In this document: positions 1 to 11,030 of the stretch, piece by piece
Layout: every line of letters starts with the position of its first letter
How positions within the stretch are numbered: the first letter of the stretch is position 1
NCBI GenBank assembly: GCA_950022295.1
Contig: OX465599.1
Span: forward strand, 277,533,501 to 277,597,500
Direction: 5' to 3'
Origin: Bromus sterilis
Taxonomy: Eukaryota; Streptophyta; Magnoliopsida; Poales; Poaceae
DNA length: 64,000 nt
Made by a program: the position numbers and the translations under genes
The notes under the pieces: generated by a model
Told to the model about the DNA's origin: nothing
What the model saw: the letters and a program-made list of their open reading frames with translations, nothing else
Database searches by the model: none

Positions 1-1522
1 CAGTGCACCCAGCTGCCAGTTGCTGTTTTCTGCTGTTTTTGTATTTCAGGTTTTCCGGCCATTAAAACTGCTCCAAAAAAATCCGGAAAAATCAGATAAA
101 AAATCATCGACCCGGAAGCTTCCGGAATCACCAAGGTAGCGGAGGGGGGCCACCACCAGGAGACCAGGAGGGTCCCTGGCGAGGCCCCACCCTAGGACGC
201 GCCAGGAGGCCTCCTAGCTGCCTGGTGGGTCCCCTCGACACCCCCCTCCGCCTATATTTAGCCCTCGGGGTGGAAACCCCTAATATAGATCTCTTTTCCG
301 CGAACTCGCCTCTGTACCGCCGCCGCCGTTTCAAGATCGGGGCTGCCTGGAGAAGCTGCCCCGACACCATGCCGGGAGGAGGAACCCCCTCCGGGAGACC
401 ATCCATAGTCATGGACGCCTCCCGTATGTACCGTGAGTAGTCCCCCTTGGACCATGGGTCCGTGACCAGTAGCTATGTGATGTACCTCTCCCCTCTTTGT
501 GCTTCCACTTTCGAGACCTCGTGAGCTGCCTCACATGATCGAGGCACTTTTGTAATTTTTGTTGTTGCTATGCTGAGTTTGTTGGGATCTGATGGATTAT
601 GAGACTATGTTCAAATTGTGATGAGTAATATATTTGGTTCTTCTCTTTTATATTTTGTTCTTGAGTAAATTCTTGCATGTTCTCCGTTGCCGTATTTTAC
701 TTTGGCCAAGTAGTTTGTTGCAACTCCAAGAGGGAGCGTTATGCTTGATTGTGGGTTCAGCCCCTTGATGTCTAGTTTGAGTGACAGAAACATGAGACTA
801 GGGGATGTGTTGTTGCCACCAGCGATAAAACAACGGTGCTTGTACCCGCGGGTGCAAGGATTGTTTACTTTACGCAAAGTTCTTTTAATGCAGTTGTCTG
901 TTGCTTTGAGTTTACACTTTGGGTGGGATTCGCAACTTAATACCAGCGAGATGTTCTTGATAGATATCTCAAGGTGGATGATTCGTAGTAGATGCAGTTG
1001 AATTTCGGTCTACTTACCTTGGCGTATTGTCCATTGCTTTTGAGCCCTTCCTTTCTTTGCAGCATAGTTAGCATTGTTGTGCCTTCATAATCCTGTCAAT
1101 TGCCCAGTTGTGATTTGTTTACCTCGCTAGCACTTTTATCTTCTTTTGGGAGAGAGACATCACTAGTGAAAATCACGGGACCCCGGTCCATCTTCACATT
1201 ATTTTTTACACCTTCAATTTTATTTCAGTCTTTACTTTCAGTTGCCACTATTATTATCTCTTGCGTTGATCCTTTGTAAACAGCAAGGCCGGAGGAATGG
1301 ACAACTCCTCTGTACTCGTTGGGAGCAAAGTTATTTGTTTCTGTGTGCAGGTCCACGTCAACTTCCGTCAACTGCCTAATTTCTGGCGCCCTTGTATCTC
1401 TTGGAGTCCTACTGGTTCGATAACCTTGGTATCTTCACCGAGGGAAATTTGTTGCTACGCTACATCTCACCTTCCACTTGGGGTAACCAACGAGAAGTGG
1501 GAGAACTGTCCTCATCGTATCA
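1..1522 (+). repeat. 5' LTR (partial) of the degenerate Athila/Sabrina-like element
   Basis: Continues from outside the window. It includes a GC-rich stretch (120-260), a pyrimidine-rich 5'-leader-like region, and an end CGTATCA at 1516-1522. From about 235 onward it aligns with the second LTR (1945-3223); for example, the segments at 455-560 and 2150-2250 are nearly the same. No open frame of note. Confidence 0.7.
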
Positions 1523-1941
1523 ATGCACCCCCACTAGTTCCATTGGAGAGCTTTTCTTAGCTCATATGTGCATATGTTGCATGGAAATCCCTACTCCTCA
1601 CATCATATCTATCATTTGGCCTTATCACCTATGATTTTCCTCATTGATGTGAGCCTTTCTCACCTTTTTGTCTTCCTCCTCCACCATATTTCTCTCTTTG
1701 CCATCCTATGTGTCAACTCTCGTTCTTACGCTCATCCATTGCATGAGTGCTCAAAATATCGAAAAGGACTGGATCAAATTGACTTGTACCTGGCTAGTGG
1801 TCTCGGGACTAGTCAAGATAAGATTCCAAAGAAGACCAAGTGTGAAACTTTAGTAGATTGAGTTCTCAACAAAAATACTTTTTTCTCGTATTCCCTATCC
1901 CCCTTCTTGCACGCAAACACCATTTGGAGACATTCGAGTCT
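1523..1941 (+). repeat. Internal-region fragment next to the 3' LTR
   Basis: Matches the reverse complement of about 5690-6090 of the intact relative, including the stretch around 1740-1860 matching 5760-5880. It is non-coding 3' internal sequence. Its left junction lies in the shared bases ATGCACCCCC and its right junction near 1941, so both sides are deletion breakpoints. Confidence 0.7.
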
Positions 1942-3223
1942 ATTTATTCGCCTATTTATTCCCCGTGACGTGAAACCCCCAAAGACAGAACCCTTTTTCG
2001 CGATCTCGCCTCTGTTCCGCTGCCGCCGTGCTTCGCGATCTCGCCAACAGACCTCTTCCTGGCACCCTGCCAGAGAGAGGATCGACCTCCGGGAGCTTCC
2101 CCTCCACCATGGACGCTTCCCGGATGTGCCGTGAGTAGTTTTCCTTGGACCATGGGTCCATGATCAGTAGCTATGTGATGTTCTCCTCCCCTCTTTGTTC
2201 TTCATGGTTTAGACCTCGTGAGCTGCCCTACATGATCGAGGCACATATGTAATCTTTCTGCTGGTTCTATGCTGAGTTTGATGGGATCTGATGGATTATG
2301 AGATTATGTTCAGATTGTGATAGAGTAATATATTTGGTTCTTATCTTTTATATTTTTGTTCCTAAGTAATTCTTGCATGTTCTCCGTTGTTGTTTATTGC
2401 TTTGGCCAAGTAGTAGGTAGTAACTCCAAGAGGGGACGTTATGCTCGATTGTGGGTTCATGCCCCCCGATGACACGCTTGAGTGACAGAAACATGAGTCT
2501 AGGGGATGTGTTTTTTCCATAAGGGGGGAAACAACGGTGCTTGTAACCGCGATTACAAGGATTGTTTACTTTACGCAAAGTGCTTTTTAATGCAGTTGTC
2601 TGTTGCTTTGGGTTTACACTTTGGGTGGGGCTCGCAACTTAATACCGGCGAGATGTTCTAGATAGATATCTCAAGGTGGATGATTAGTAGTAGATGAAGT
2701 TTGATTTCGGTCTACTTATTTTGGCGTACTTCCCATGCTTTTGAGCCTCTTCCTTTCTTTGTAACATAGTTAGCATTGCGGTGCGCTTATAATCCTGTCA
2801 ATTGCCCAGCTGTAATTTGTTTATCCCGCATAGCAGTTTTATCGTCTTTTGGTAGAGAGACATCACTAGTGAACATCACGGGGCCCCGGTCCATATTCTC
2901 ATCATTGTTTACACGCTCATTTACTTTCTTGCTTTTACTTTCCAGTTGCTCTCATTATCACTATTATCTGTTGCATTGATCCTTTGTAAACAGAAAGGCC
3001 GGAGAGATTGACAACCTCTCTGTACTCGTTGGGATCAAAGTTATTTGTGTTGTGTGCAGGTCCACGTCAGTTGCGCAGCTGACACCTACTTATCATCTCC
3101 GGAGTCCTACTAGAGACAAACCTTGGTATCTTAACCGAGGGAAATTTGTCGTTATCCTACATCACCTTCCACTTGGGGTAACCAACGAGGAGAGCGTTGC
3201 ACTAGTCAACTCTCTTGACATCA
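1942..3223 (+). repeat. 3' LTR (5'-truncated) of the degenerate Athila/Sabrina-like element
   Basis: Lacks the first few hundred bases of the LTR and aligns with 235-1522. It ends GACATCA at 3217-3223 and passes directly into the middle of a ~320-bp tandem-repeat unit, so the element appears to have inserted into that array. Confidence 0.7.
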
Positions 3224-4005
3224 CGCAGCTTTGCCAACGCTCTGGAACCGAGGAAGAGCACGACTTTGTTTAAGGCCTCACTGTTTCAGAAACAGTAGAC
3301 GGCCTGCAGCATAGTCGTAATTCCACAGGAGAGGATCTTGACGAGGAAAAAGCTACACCTGCTCCGCTAGCTCCTACCCCCTAATAGGAGCGTGTACCTT
3401 GAGAAAAGATCCTTTAGGAAAGGCTCACTCAAAGGAGCAGTCGTTGGAACGCTGGACGGAGAGAGAAAGACTAGGTGGTCGAAGGATCTAGCGAGTGAAA
3501 AAAGGCAAGATTAAAATTTAGAGCCACATGGGCGCTACGACGCAACTTTGCCAGCACTTCGGTACCGATAAAGAGTCGGGCTTTGTTTAAGGCCTCACTG
3601 TTTCAGAAACAGTAGCCGGCCTGCAGCACAGGCGTAATTCCACATGAGAGGATCTTGAAGAGGAAAAAGCTACACCTGCTACTGCTAGCTCCTAGCCCCT
3701 AGTAGGAGGTTGTACCTTCAGAAAAGATCCTTTCGGAAAGGCTCACTCAAAGGAGCAGCCGCTGGAACACTAGACGGAGAGAGACATTGGGTGGTCGCAA
3801 GAGCTACCGACTGAAAAAAGGAAAGATTAAAACCGAGAGCCACATGGGCGCTATGACGCATCTTTGTCAGCGCTCCGGTACCGAGCAAGAGCCCGGCTTT
3901 GTTTCACGCCTCACTTTTTCAGAAACAGTAGCCGGCCTACAGCACGGTCGTAATTGCACAGGAGAGGATGTTGAAGAGAAAAAGCTACACCTGCTACTGC
4001 TAGCT
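3224..4005. repeat. ~320-bp tandem repeat array, left part (about 2.4 units)
   Basis: Same unit as 33889-36105; the array was split by the insertion at 4006. Unit landmarks (GCTCCTAC-loop-GTAGGAGC, CCTTTCGGAAAGG, CTGTTTCAGAAACAG, TTTGTTTAAGGCCTCACTG) recur near 3290, 3370, 3600, 3695 and 3900. Three short palindromes recur in each unit. Short open frames in the units shift from copy to copy, so coding is unlikely. I do not recognise the repeat family. Confidence 0.8.
4001..4005. other. Left target-site duplication TAGCT
   Basis: TAGCT directly before the LTR at 4006, repeated at 33889-33893 directly after the distal LTR end. The uninterrupted target is the TGCTAGCTCCTACC segment of the tandem unit, which confirms where the array was split. 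Confidence 0.9.
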
Positions 4006-5463
4006 TGATGTCTACGCACGCTTCTATTCTTGTAGACTATGTATGGCCTCCAAGAGCAGAGGTTTGTAGGACAGCAGCAATTTCCCTCAAGTGGATGACC
4101 TAAGGTTTATCGAACTCAGGGAAGTAGAGGTTGAAGATGGTCTCTCTCAAGCAACCCTGCAATTAAGATACAAGAAGTCTCTTGTGTCCCCAACACACCT
4201 AATACAATGGAAAATGGTATAGGTGCACTAGTTCGGCGAAGATATGGTAAAATATGGGTGATAGGGGTGGCAAAGCAAGGTAATATAATTCTGAATATAT
4301 AAGAACAGCAAGGTAGCAAGCGACAAAAGTGAGCACAAACGGTATTGCAATGGTGGAAACAAGGCCTAGGCTTCATACTTTCACTAGTGGCAACTCCCAC
4401 CAACATTAACATAGTCTAATCACATGATATTCCTCATAAAACATGCAATGGAGACGTACTCGGAGGTCATTCCTTTGTGGTCAAGAGAGGACGAGAATTG
4501 TGTAGGGCTACAAAAGCACACCTCAGAGTTCGTAGTTCTCATCTATGGATTTCCCAATGTCACCGAGGCCATCCAAAGAGAGTACCACAATCACCACAAC
4601 ATATCTAAAGGATAGTCAAAGACAAGCACCAAGAGACTCTCAATATTCAATCCACACACAAAAGAGGAAATCACTCATGAAAATATTCTTCTAACCCATG
4701 TCCAATAGACCGCTGTCACCATGGTCTTGGAGATTATACTAGATAAGATCAAGTGAGTACACCAATCCAATACATAGAAGAAGGGGAAACATCATGGGAT
4801 CATCCTAGATTAACATAGCCTATGATCAAAATCAAGATCACGTCATGGGAAAGAGAGAAGACCACATAGCTACTGGTAAAAACCTCAGCCCCAAGGAGGA
4901 ACTACTCCCGCATCATGGAAGGAGGAAGGAACATCGATGGAGATGAATCCGGGGGCACTTCCCCGTCCCGGCAGGGTGCCGGCACAGGAATTCTGGTCCC
5001 CCGAAGCTTGTTAGCGATGGCGGCGGAGATCGGAATTGCTTCTGGAGAAAAGGGGTCTGGAATCAGGGTTTTTGCGTTGCGGGTAAAAATAAGGGCCAAG
5101 GGGGGGAGCCAGGGCGGCCACCAGGAGTCTAGGCGGCCTCCCGGCGCGGCCACCCCCTAGGCCGCTCCCACTGGCCTCCTAGGCACCATGTGGGGCCCCT
5201 CTGGTCCCCCTTCGGGCGTAAGGAAGCTTCTGGAACGCTGATTTTTTATATATTTTTTCCCGGAATTTTCTGAGCACTTTTAATAATGGGAAAACCTGAA
5301 ATACAAAAACAGCAGAAAACAGAAACTGGCACGGGGGTGCACTGAGTTAATAGGTTAGTCCAAATAAGATAAAAAGTGTATGAAAGTGTATCAAAAGCAT
5401 AGCAATATCACCCAAAACATGCATGGAGCAAGGAGAAATTATAGATACGTTTTGGACGTATCA
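4006..5463 (-). repeat. 3' LTR of the Athila/Sabrina-like element (1458 bp)
   Basis: Pairs with 17896-18911 plus 33461-33888. Its first 560 bases (4006-4565) are identical to the partner, whereas the last ~430 bases differ at about 5% of sites plus small indels. On the minus strand a TATATAAA-like box lies near 5247-5254. Confidence 0.9.
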
Positions 5464-5474
5464 ACATCCCCAAG
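5464..5474 (-). promoter_or_regulatory. Polypurine tract (plus-strand primer site)
   Basis: On the minus strand CTTGGGGATGT directly precedes the 3' LTR start TGATACG. This is where the RNase H-resistant primer for plus-strand DNA synthesis is expected. The same CTTGGGGATG core recurs in the internal region near 7707, 7763 and 9080. Confidence 0.75.
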
Positions 5475-6365
5475 ATTAATTCCTGCTCGTCCTCGAGTAG
5501 ATAAATGATAACAAGCATAATTTCTGTGGTGACATGCTAACAATCATATAAGAACTTTTAAGTAAAGAAATCAAGGCATGCAATTCAATTCAAGTCATAA
5601 CAGGCAAGAGTCTATATTAGCATTGAAACAAACATCATAAGAACATAAAGGTGCAAGATCTCTCGCTGTCCGTGACTCGAATGTCTCCAAAGGATGTTTG
5701 CATGCAAGAAAGGGGATAGGGATATACGAGAAAAAAGTATTTTTGTGTTGAGAACTTAATCTACTAAAGTTTCACACTTGGTCTTCTTTGGAATCTTATC
5801 TTGACTCATCCCCAGACCACTAGCCAGGTACAAGTCAAAATGATCCACTGCCTTTCGATATTTTGAGCACTCATGCAATGAATGAGCGTGAGCAAGAAAG
5901 TTAACAATTAGGATGGCAAAGAGAGAATATGGTGGAGGAGGAAGTCAAAAAGGTGGGGAAGGCTCACATCAATGAGGTCAATCATAGGCGAGAGAAAGCC
6001 AAATGATAGATATGATGTGAGGAGTAGGGATTGTCATGCAACGGATGCACATATGAGCTAAGGTAAGCTCTCCAATGGAACTAGTGGGGGTGCATCCAAC
6101 TTTCTTGCTCAAGAAGACCTAGAGCTCATTTGAGTAGGCTCATCATTGGAATATACAAGCCAAGTTCTACAGTGTGAAGGTCCCCACATAGCTATATGCA
6201 TGAATGATAATCTCTATGGAGTACAAGATATAAGAGGGAGTACGAGTGTGGATCTCTCAAAAGGAATAGTAGTGTGCCCCCTTCTCTCTTTTTATTTCTT
6301 TTTCCCTTTTTTCTATTTTTTATATTTTTTTGGTGGCCTCAATGGCTCTTTCTATTTCTCTCATT

Positions 6366-6437
6366 TGTCCTCTTTGGGATCTTTTAAATTTGTCCTCTTT
6401 GGGATATTTTGATTTTGACCTCTTTGGGATCTTTTCC
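6366..6437. repeat. 25-bp tandem repeat (CCTCTTTGGGAT core, 3 copies)
   Basis: The core CCTCTTTGGGAT occurs three times, spaced about 25 bases, each followed by a T-rich stretch, just after a poly-T region. Confidence 0.8.
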
Positions 6438-7696
6438 TCACTTTAGGGGCAACACTCTATATATTGCAAGAAGTATAGAAGATCTTTCACACTTTACAAA
6501 AGTACTCAAATCATAAAGAAGATGCAACTATAATGAAGTATGCAAATGTATGCCTCTGCCAGTGTAGCAAGATATGCAATGATACTAGCGTGTCATGTAG
6601 CAATGATTAGGGCAAGGCCCAACTAGCATGCGGCTCATCTATCAAGCAAGTAGCATGTATGACATGAAGATGAAGTCATGAGAAGGTGGATGTTGCATGG
6701 CAATGTATCTCGGAAAGGCTATGGAAATGCCTTGATAGGTAGGTATGGTGGCTGTTTTGAGGAAGGATATAAGGGGGTTTATGATGACAGAGTGTATCAT
6801 GCCAAGGGTTTGGATGTACCGGCGAAGGTGGACGCCAACTCTCGGAGTGAGAAGAAAGCAATGCACGGCACAGGAGAGGCTAGAAAAATATGGGAAGGTG
6901 GAAGTGTCAACTTTCGAATAGTCACATTAGTCTGAAGAACTCATGCACTTATTATCGGTAACTCTCAATCTAATAAGGAGGTTTCACAAAGATACAAGTA
7001 CCCCGAGGAGGAGTGTATGGGGGTTTGGTTATCCTTGCGCATCCTCGACTCATGGTACGTGAGTGTACTCTAATATCCGATCCCTCCAAAGAGTAGTGAT
7101 CCATCTAGTAGCTAAAGTTCTCAACTAATTTTGTAAGTTTTGAAAATAAACACGGATTCCCCAAAACACGACATCTATCACTAATAGGCTAAAGCTCTTG
7201 ATACCAAAAAGTCCAAACATTACTCAAAGCAATACCTCAAAACTATTGCAAGTTACTACTACAATTGAATAGCAACCTCAATTACCTACTCCAAGTCAAG
7301 ACACACAACTCAGTGCAACAGGCAAACTCTCTAAACAAGATAAACATGAAAACTCAAGAGAGTTCCAACAACAAACTAAACAAAAGCTCTTAAAAAGATA
7401 AGCATGAAAACTAAGAGCTAAACATGGCAGTAGCTATGAAAAAGATAAAGAACACACACAGCAAAGATAAGCATGAAGCATCCTATGTTGTGTTATAGAT
7501 TTTGAAAGTGGAGCGTGTTTCTCTCCCACACAAAGAAAGTTGGGTTCTAACTTGTTATGAACAGCAAGCAAAGCTAAAGAAAACTAAAAATAAAACCTAA
7601 AAGAGAGATGCTCCAAGCATAGCACATAACGCATGAAGTGATAAAAATATAGTGAAACGAAAGACGAACTGATAATTGTTGATGGAGAAGTGGATG

Positions 7697-7772
7697 CACG
7701 GGGGCATCCCCAAGCTTAGACGCTTGAGTCTTCTTGAATATTTCTTGGGGCTCACGGGGGCATCCCCAAGCT
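7697..7772 (-). repeat. Duplicated polypurine-tract-like motif
   Basis: CACGGGGGCATCCCCAAGCT occurs twice, about 55 bases apart. Read on the element's strand the core is AGCTTGGGGATGCCC, resembling the true polypurine tract at 5464-5474. Confidence 0.7.
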
Positions 7773-8400
7773 TGAGAGTTTGATACTCCTGAATCTTCTT
7801 TTATCATCTTCCCTCGCACACTTGAAAACTCCCTTCATACATAACTCATCATAATCTGATTAGCGAGGTTAGTACCCATAATAAAATAATTTTTCCTCTA
7901 CTGGAAATAAGGATATTCTTGAAGAACTACGGTTTATCAAGATCGCAAAAAAAATTGCAAAGAAAAAGCAAGCTTAAGGTTGGCAAAACGAAGAAAAGGC
8001 AAAACAGGACAGAATCTGTGAAAAACAGACCAGCAGGTAGTAAAGAATTTTGTAGGGATACTTGTGCAACTCAAATCAAAAAAATCAGAACATACGAATG
8101 TTCCGTGATTATATAGGGCACGCTGTGTAAAAAAATCATCTCAAAAAGATGAACTGGGATTTTTCTATGATTTTTCCCGTCACGAGGACAGAATCTGTTT
8201 TCTGGACAGCATGTCACAACTTTCACTTCCCTTGTCATATGAGGCTATAAATGGCACAAAGCTTGAAAAGTAAAGATACAATGATGTTTCTACAGTAGTA
8301 ACAATCATCAAGACCACTAAAAACTGAAAGAACAAACTGAAAGTGAAGATAACAAGGGTTGTCTCCCTAGAGCTCTTTCTTTATAGCCATAAAGATAGGC

Positions 8401-9600
8401 CTAAGACTTTAATGATGCTCTCGTAGGGATAAGAGTTGAAGAACAAAAGAGGGCACCAAGAAGAAAATACCAAAAACATTTAAGCCTAACATGCTTCCTA
8501 TGCATAGGAATATTGCAATAGAATAATTCATTGAAGCACAAAGCAATAAGCATAGTAAGGCAAAACAAGTGCAGCTTCAAAACCTTCAACATAAAGAGAG
8601 GGAAATTGATATTATTGAAATATCTATAAGCATGTGTTCCCTTCTCATAATAATTTTCAGTGGGATCATGAATAAACTCAACAATATAAGTATCACATAA
8701 AGCATTGTTACCATGATCCACATGAAAAAAGGTACTCTTACTCTCCACATAAGCATAATCTTTCTCATTGGTAATAGTGGGAGCAGGACTATCATAAACA
8801 ACTTGAACACTATAGATTAATTGTTTATTGGGAAGATGTTGTTCAGTAAGGGAGTAATTCCCTCCATGATTATGACAAGTTTCATAAGGATAATTTCTCC
8901 TTATGTCATAGGTACCTTTACAATCACTGTAGATAGGAGTTATAACATCATCATAGTAGAGAAGAGCATTATCATTGCTAGCAACTATATTTGTAAACAT
9001 GTTGTCTTTATTCTTACTAGCAAAAGAATTATCAATTATCACATCACTAATGGGTAAACGACTTGCAATCCTATCATCCCCAAGCTTAGAGCTTTCCATA
9101 TCATCATTTTCAGAGTTGGCACCAAAAAGATTTTCAAGATCATAAGTAGCATTATCATCATCTTCCCAATCACAATAAGTAACATGCATATCATAATCAA
9201 AATCATCTTCAATAGTGCCTACGGACTTAACATCAGGATAATAATGAATGCAATCAAGCTCACCATCCTCCATAAATTTATGTCCGTTAGGATAAAAATT
9301 GATGCGAGGAATATGCTCAGGCTAGGTTGATACCCATTCTTCTTCCTTCTTGCTCCTCTTCCTCCTCCTCTTCTTTTTCTTCTTCTTCACCTTAGGAGGG
9401 AGTGGTTGGAGATGAAGTTTCTCCATATATCCTGGTTTATCATTAGAAACAATAGGGGAAACTTGGGAGAAACTCTCCTTTTTATTAGTAGAAATATAAG
9501 AGACATTTTTATACTTTGGTAAAGTTCCCTCCTTTCTAATCTTACTTATGTAATCATTTTCATGGCAATTTACAACACAATAGAGATGGCAATTTTGCAA
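8401..9600 (-). pseudogene. Second ORF of the Athila/Sabrina-like element; hydrophobic C-terminus (env-like candidate)
   Basis: A single minus-strand frame runs 9600 to 8401 with one internal TAG (9322-9324). Before the stop, about 92 residues end in a strongly basic run (about residues 70-86, mostly Lys/Arg) that could be a nuclear or RNA-binding signal. After it, a 290-residue open stretch begins with acidic, Asp/Asn-rich sequence and ends with two hydrophobic segments (about residues 226-255 and 265-285 of the 290) separated by a short basic loop. I recognise this C-terminus as very common in Triticeae repeats, but know no assigned domain. It follows gag directly, where pol would be expected in an autonomous relative. 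Membrane segments in the last ORF would fit the env-like gene of Athila elements; that is inference. Confidence 0.5.
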
Positions 9601-9629
9601 AGTGTTGTTTGTTCCTAAGGCATTAACAT

Positions 9630-10426
9630 CTAGCCAAGAAGTCTTTGCAATAACTCTTCACACATCAAAAATAACATAAGTTCATCATAAATATCAGGGG
9701 TGGTCATGTTATCACACAACTGGTTAACAGTTATGTTTTGAAAGTTCATGCATTGAAAATTAAAGTGACCCTCTATACCACAAAGTTCACAAGTAAAAGG
9801 ATAAAGGTCACGCAATTCTCAAGCAATTTTATTTAAATCTTTAACCCAAGTGATTGTTCTTTCATGCTTATGTTGCTGACAATACTTCTCTGTTCAATCA
9901 TAGGCCTTTCACAAGGTGTATCCACTCCACAAAAATTAACATGCTTATATAAAACTTCATTTTCAGAAATTGGATCATGCATGTTGCAATCATCATGAAC
10001 AATTTCATTTTCTTTGCAAATCTCTTTAAAAGGTTCATGATGCTCGATCCAATCCTCCTTAGGCATATTAAGATGTGAAGCAAAAGATTTGAGGAAATCA
10101 ACAAGGAGTTGAGAATCAAGCCCAAACTTAGCACTAAACTTATTAAAACTTGCAGTTTCAACAAAGGACTTAATGCAATCATACTAATAATTTATACCTG
10201 ACTCTTTACCTTTGTCGATCTCCCAATCTTCAGTGTTGCGTTGAATTCTTTCAAGGAGTTCCCATTTATCATCAATCTTTTCGTTTGTGAAAGAACCCAT
10301 AGAGGAAGCATCGAGCAAGTCTTTATCCTTTCGAGAGAGCCTTGCATAAAAATTTCCTCATGACTCCATCTCTTGTCAAACCTGAAATCTTAAACAACTC
10401 ACAAAGTTCTGTAAGTTTCAACAAAT
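9630..10426 (-). pseudogene. gag, C-terminal part with zinc knuckle (Athila/Sabrina-like)
   Basis: Minus-strand gag remains. A CCHC knuckle (C-X2-C-X4-H-X4-C, reading CELC-GIEG-H-FNFQ-C) is encoded at about 9745-9790. Upstream pieces (9833-10190 and 10200-10426) are open in different frames with stops between them (near 10187), so the gene is broken by frameshifts and nonsense codons. The N-terminal part lies beyond the CACTA insertion at 17626-17815; joining across the insertion keeps the reading frame through the junction, confirming a single interrupted gag. Gag would form the virus-like particle and bind element RNA. Confidence 0.7.
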
Positions 10427-10429
10427 GAA
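10427..10429. other. Target-site duplication GAA of the CACTA element
   Basis: GAA at 10427-10429 and again at 17623-17625, a 3-bp duplication as expected for CACTA transposons. Confidence 0.85.
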
Positions 10430-10640
10430 CACTAGTAGAAAAAGGCCCATTTGTCCCGGTTCCAGAGGCCCATTTGTCCCGGTTCCGGAACCGGGACTAA
10501 AGGGTCGTTACTAATGCCAAAACCTTTAGTCCCGGTTGGGCCACGAACCGGGACAGACGGGCCTCCACGTGGCCGTTGTGGTTTGCCCAGGCGGGACGGC
10601 CTTTTGTCCCGGTTGGTGCCACCAACCGGGACGGGTAGTT
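10430..10640 (+). repeat. CACTA terminal and subterminal repeats, left end
   Basis: Starts with the CACTAGTAG terminus. It contains repeated GTCCCGGTT / AACCGGGAC motifs in both orientations (10456-10500, 10525-10555, 10600-10635) that can pair into hairpins and are typical transposase-binding subterminal repeats. Confidence 0.85.
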
Positions 10641-11030
10641 TTTTTTTTGAAATGGTGGGGGTTTAGGGGGTTATGCAGGGGTTAATTTAGGGGTTTCATA
10701 TATTGTTTTAGCTAGCTAATAAAAAGAGTTGTGTACTCTCTTATCACCATCTAGGAGAGAAAGGATTCATCTCATATATATCATCATGATCATAATTAAT
10801 ATCCAACACACAAAGGTCCTTTGCTAGTTTAACTTCGCTGATATCAAACACAAAGTTCCATTTCCATAATATTGTACCTCGACTCCTCATATATATCACC
10901 TATGAGACTGTGTTCATCCTCACAAGGGTAAATATAAAAAAACCAAAAGACACCTTCATTTCCATAATGTAATATGGAGAAGACTTTGTCCCAATCTTTT
11001 ATATTCTTCCGAATCACTATCCGTTTACAA
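10641..11030. other. CACTA internal AT-rich spacer, no gene seen
   Basis: Contains a GGGGTTTAGGGG-type G-rich stretch at 10648-10695 and AT-rich sequence afterwards. I recognise it as common in Triticeae CACTA elements; no supported coding sequence. Confidence 0.5.

Larger units (their letters stand above)
1..3223 (+). mobile_element. Degenerate Athila/Sabrina-like gypsy retrotransposon, rearranged
   Basis: Two direct, clearly related LTR segments (about 235-1522 and about 1945-3223) flank a short piece of internal sequence. The first 80 bases match, in opposite orientation, the LTR of the element at 4006-33888 (segment near 5280-5345). The internal piece at 1523-1941 matches the reverse complement of 5690-6090, next to the 3' LTR of that element. 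PBS, gag and pol are missing: the 5' LTR end (CGTATCA, 1516-1522) runs straight into 3'-internal sequence, and near 1941 the internal sequence runs straight into the middle of the second LTR. The second LTR ends in GACATCA at 3223, the same terminus as the younger element. Many differences between the LTR segments suggest an old insertion. The left end lies outside the window. Confidence 0.75.
5475..8400 (-). other. Non-coding 3' internal region of the Athila/Sabrina-like element
   Basis: No open frame over about 90 codons resembles a known protein. The region is AT-rich with poly-T runs (6290-6345), a short 25-bp tandem repeat (6366-6437) and a duplicated 21-base motif (7697 and 7752). 5690-6090 is the part shared with the old copy at 1523-1941. 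A pol gene expected in an autonomous relative is absent. Confidence 0.6.
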
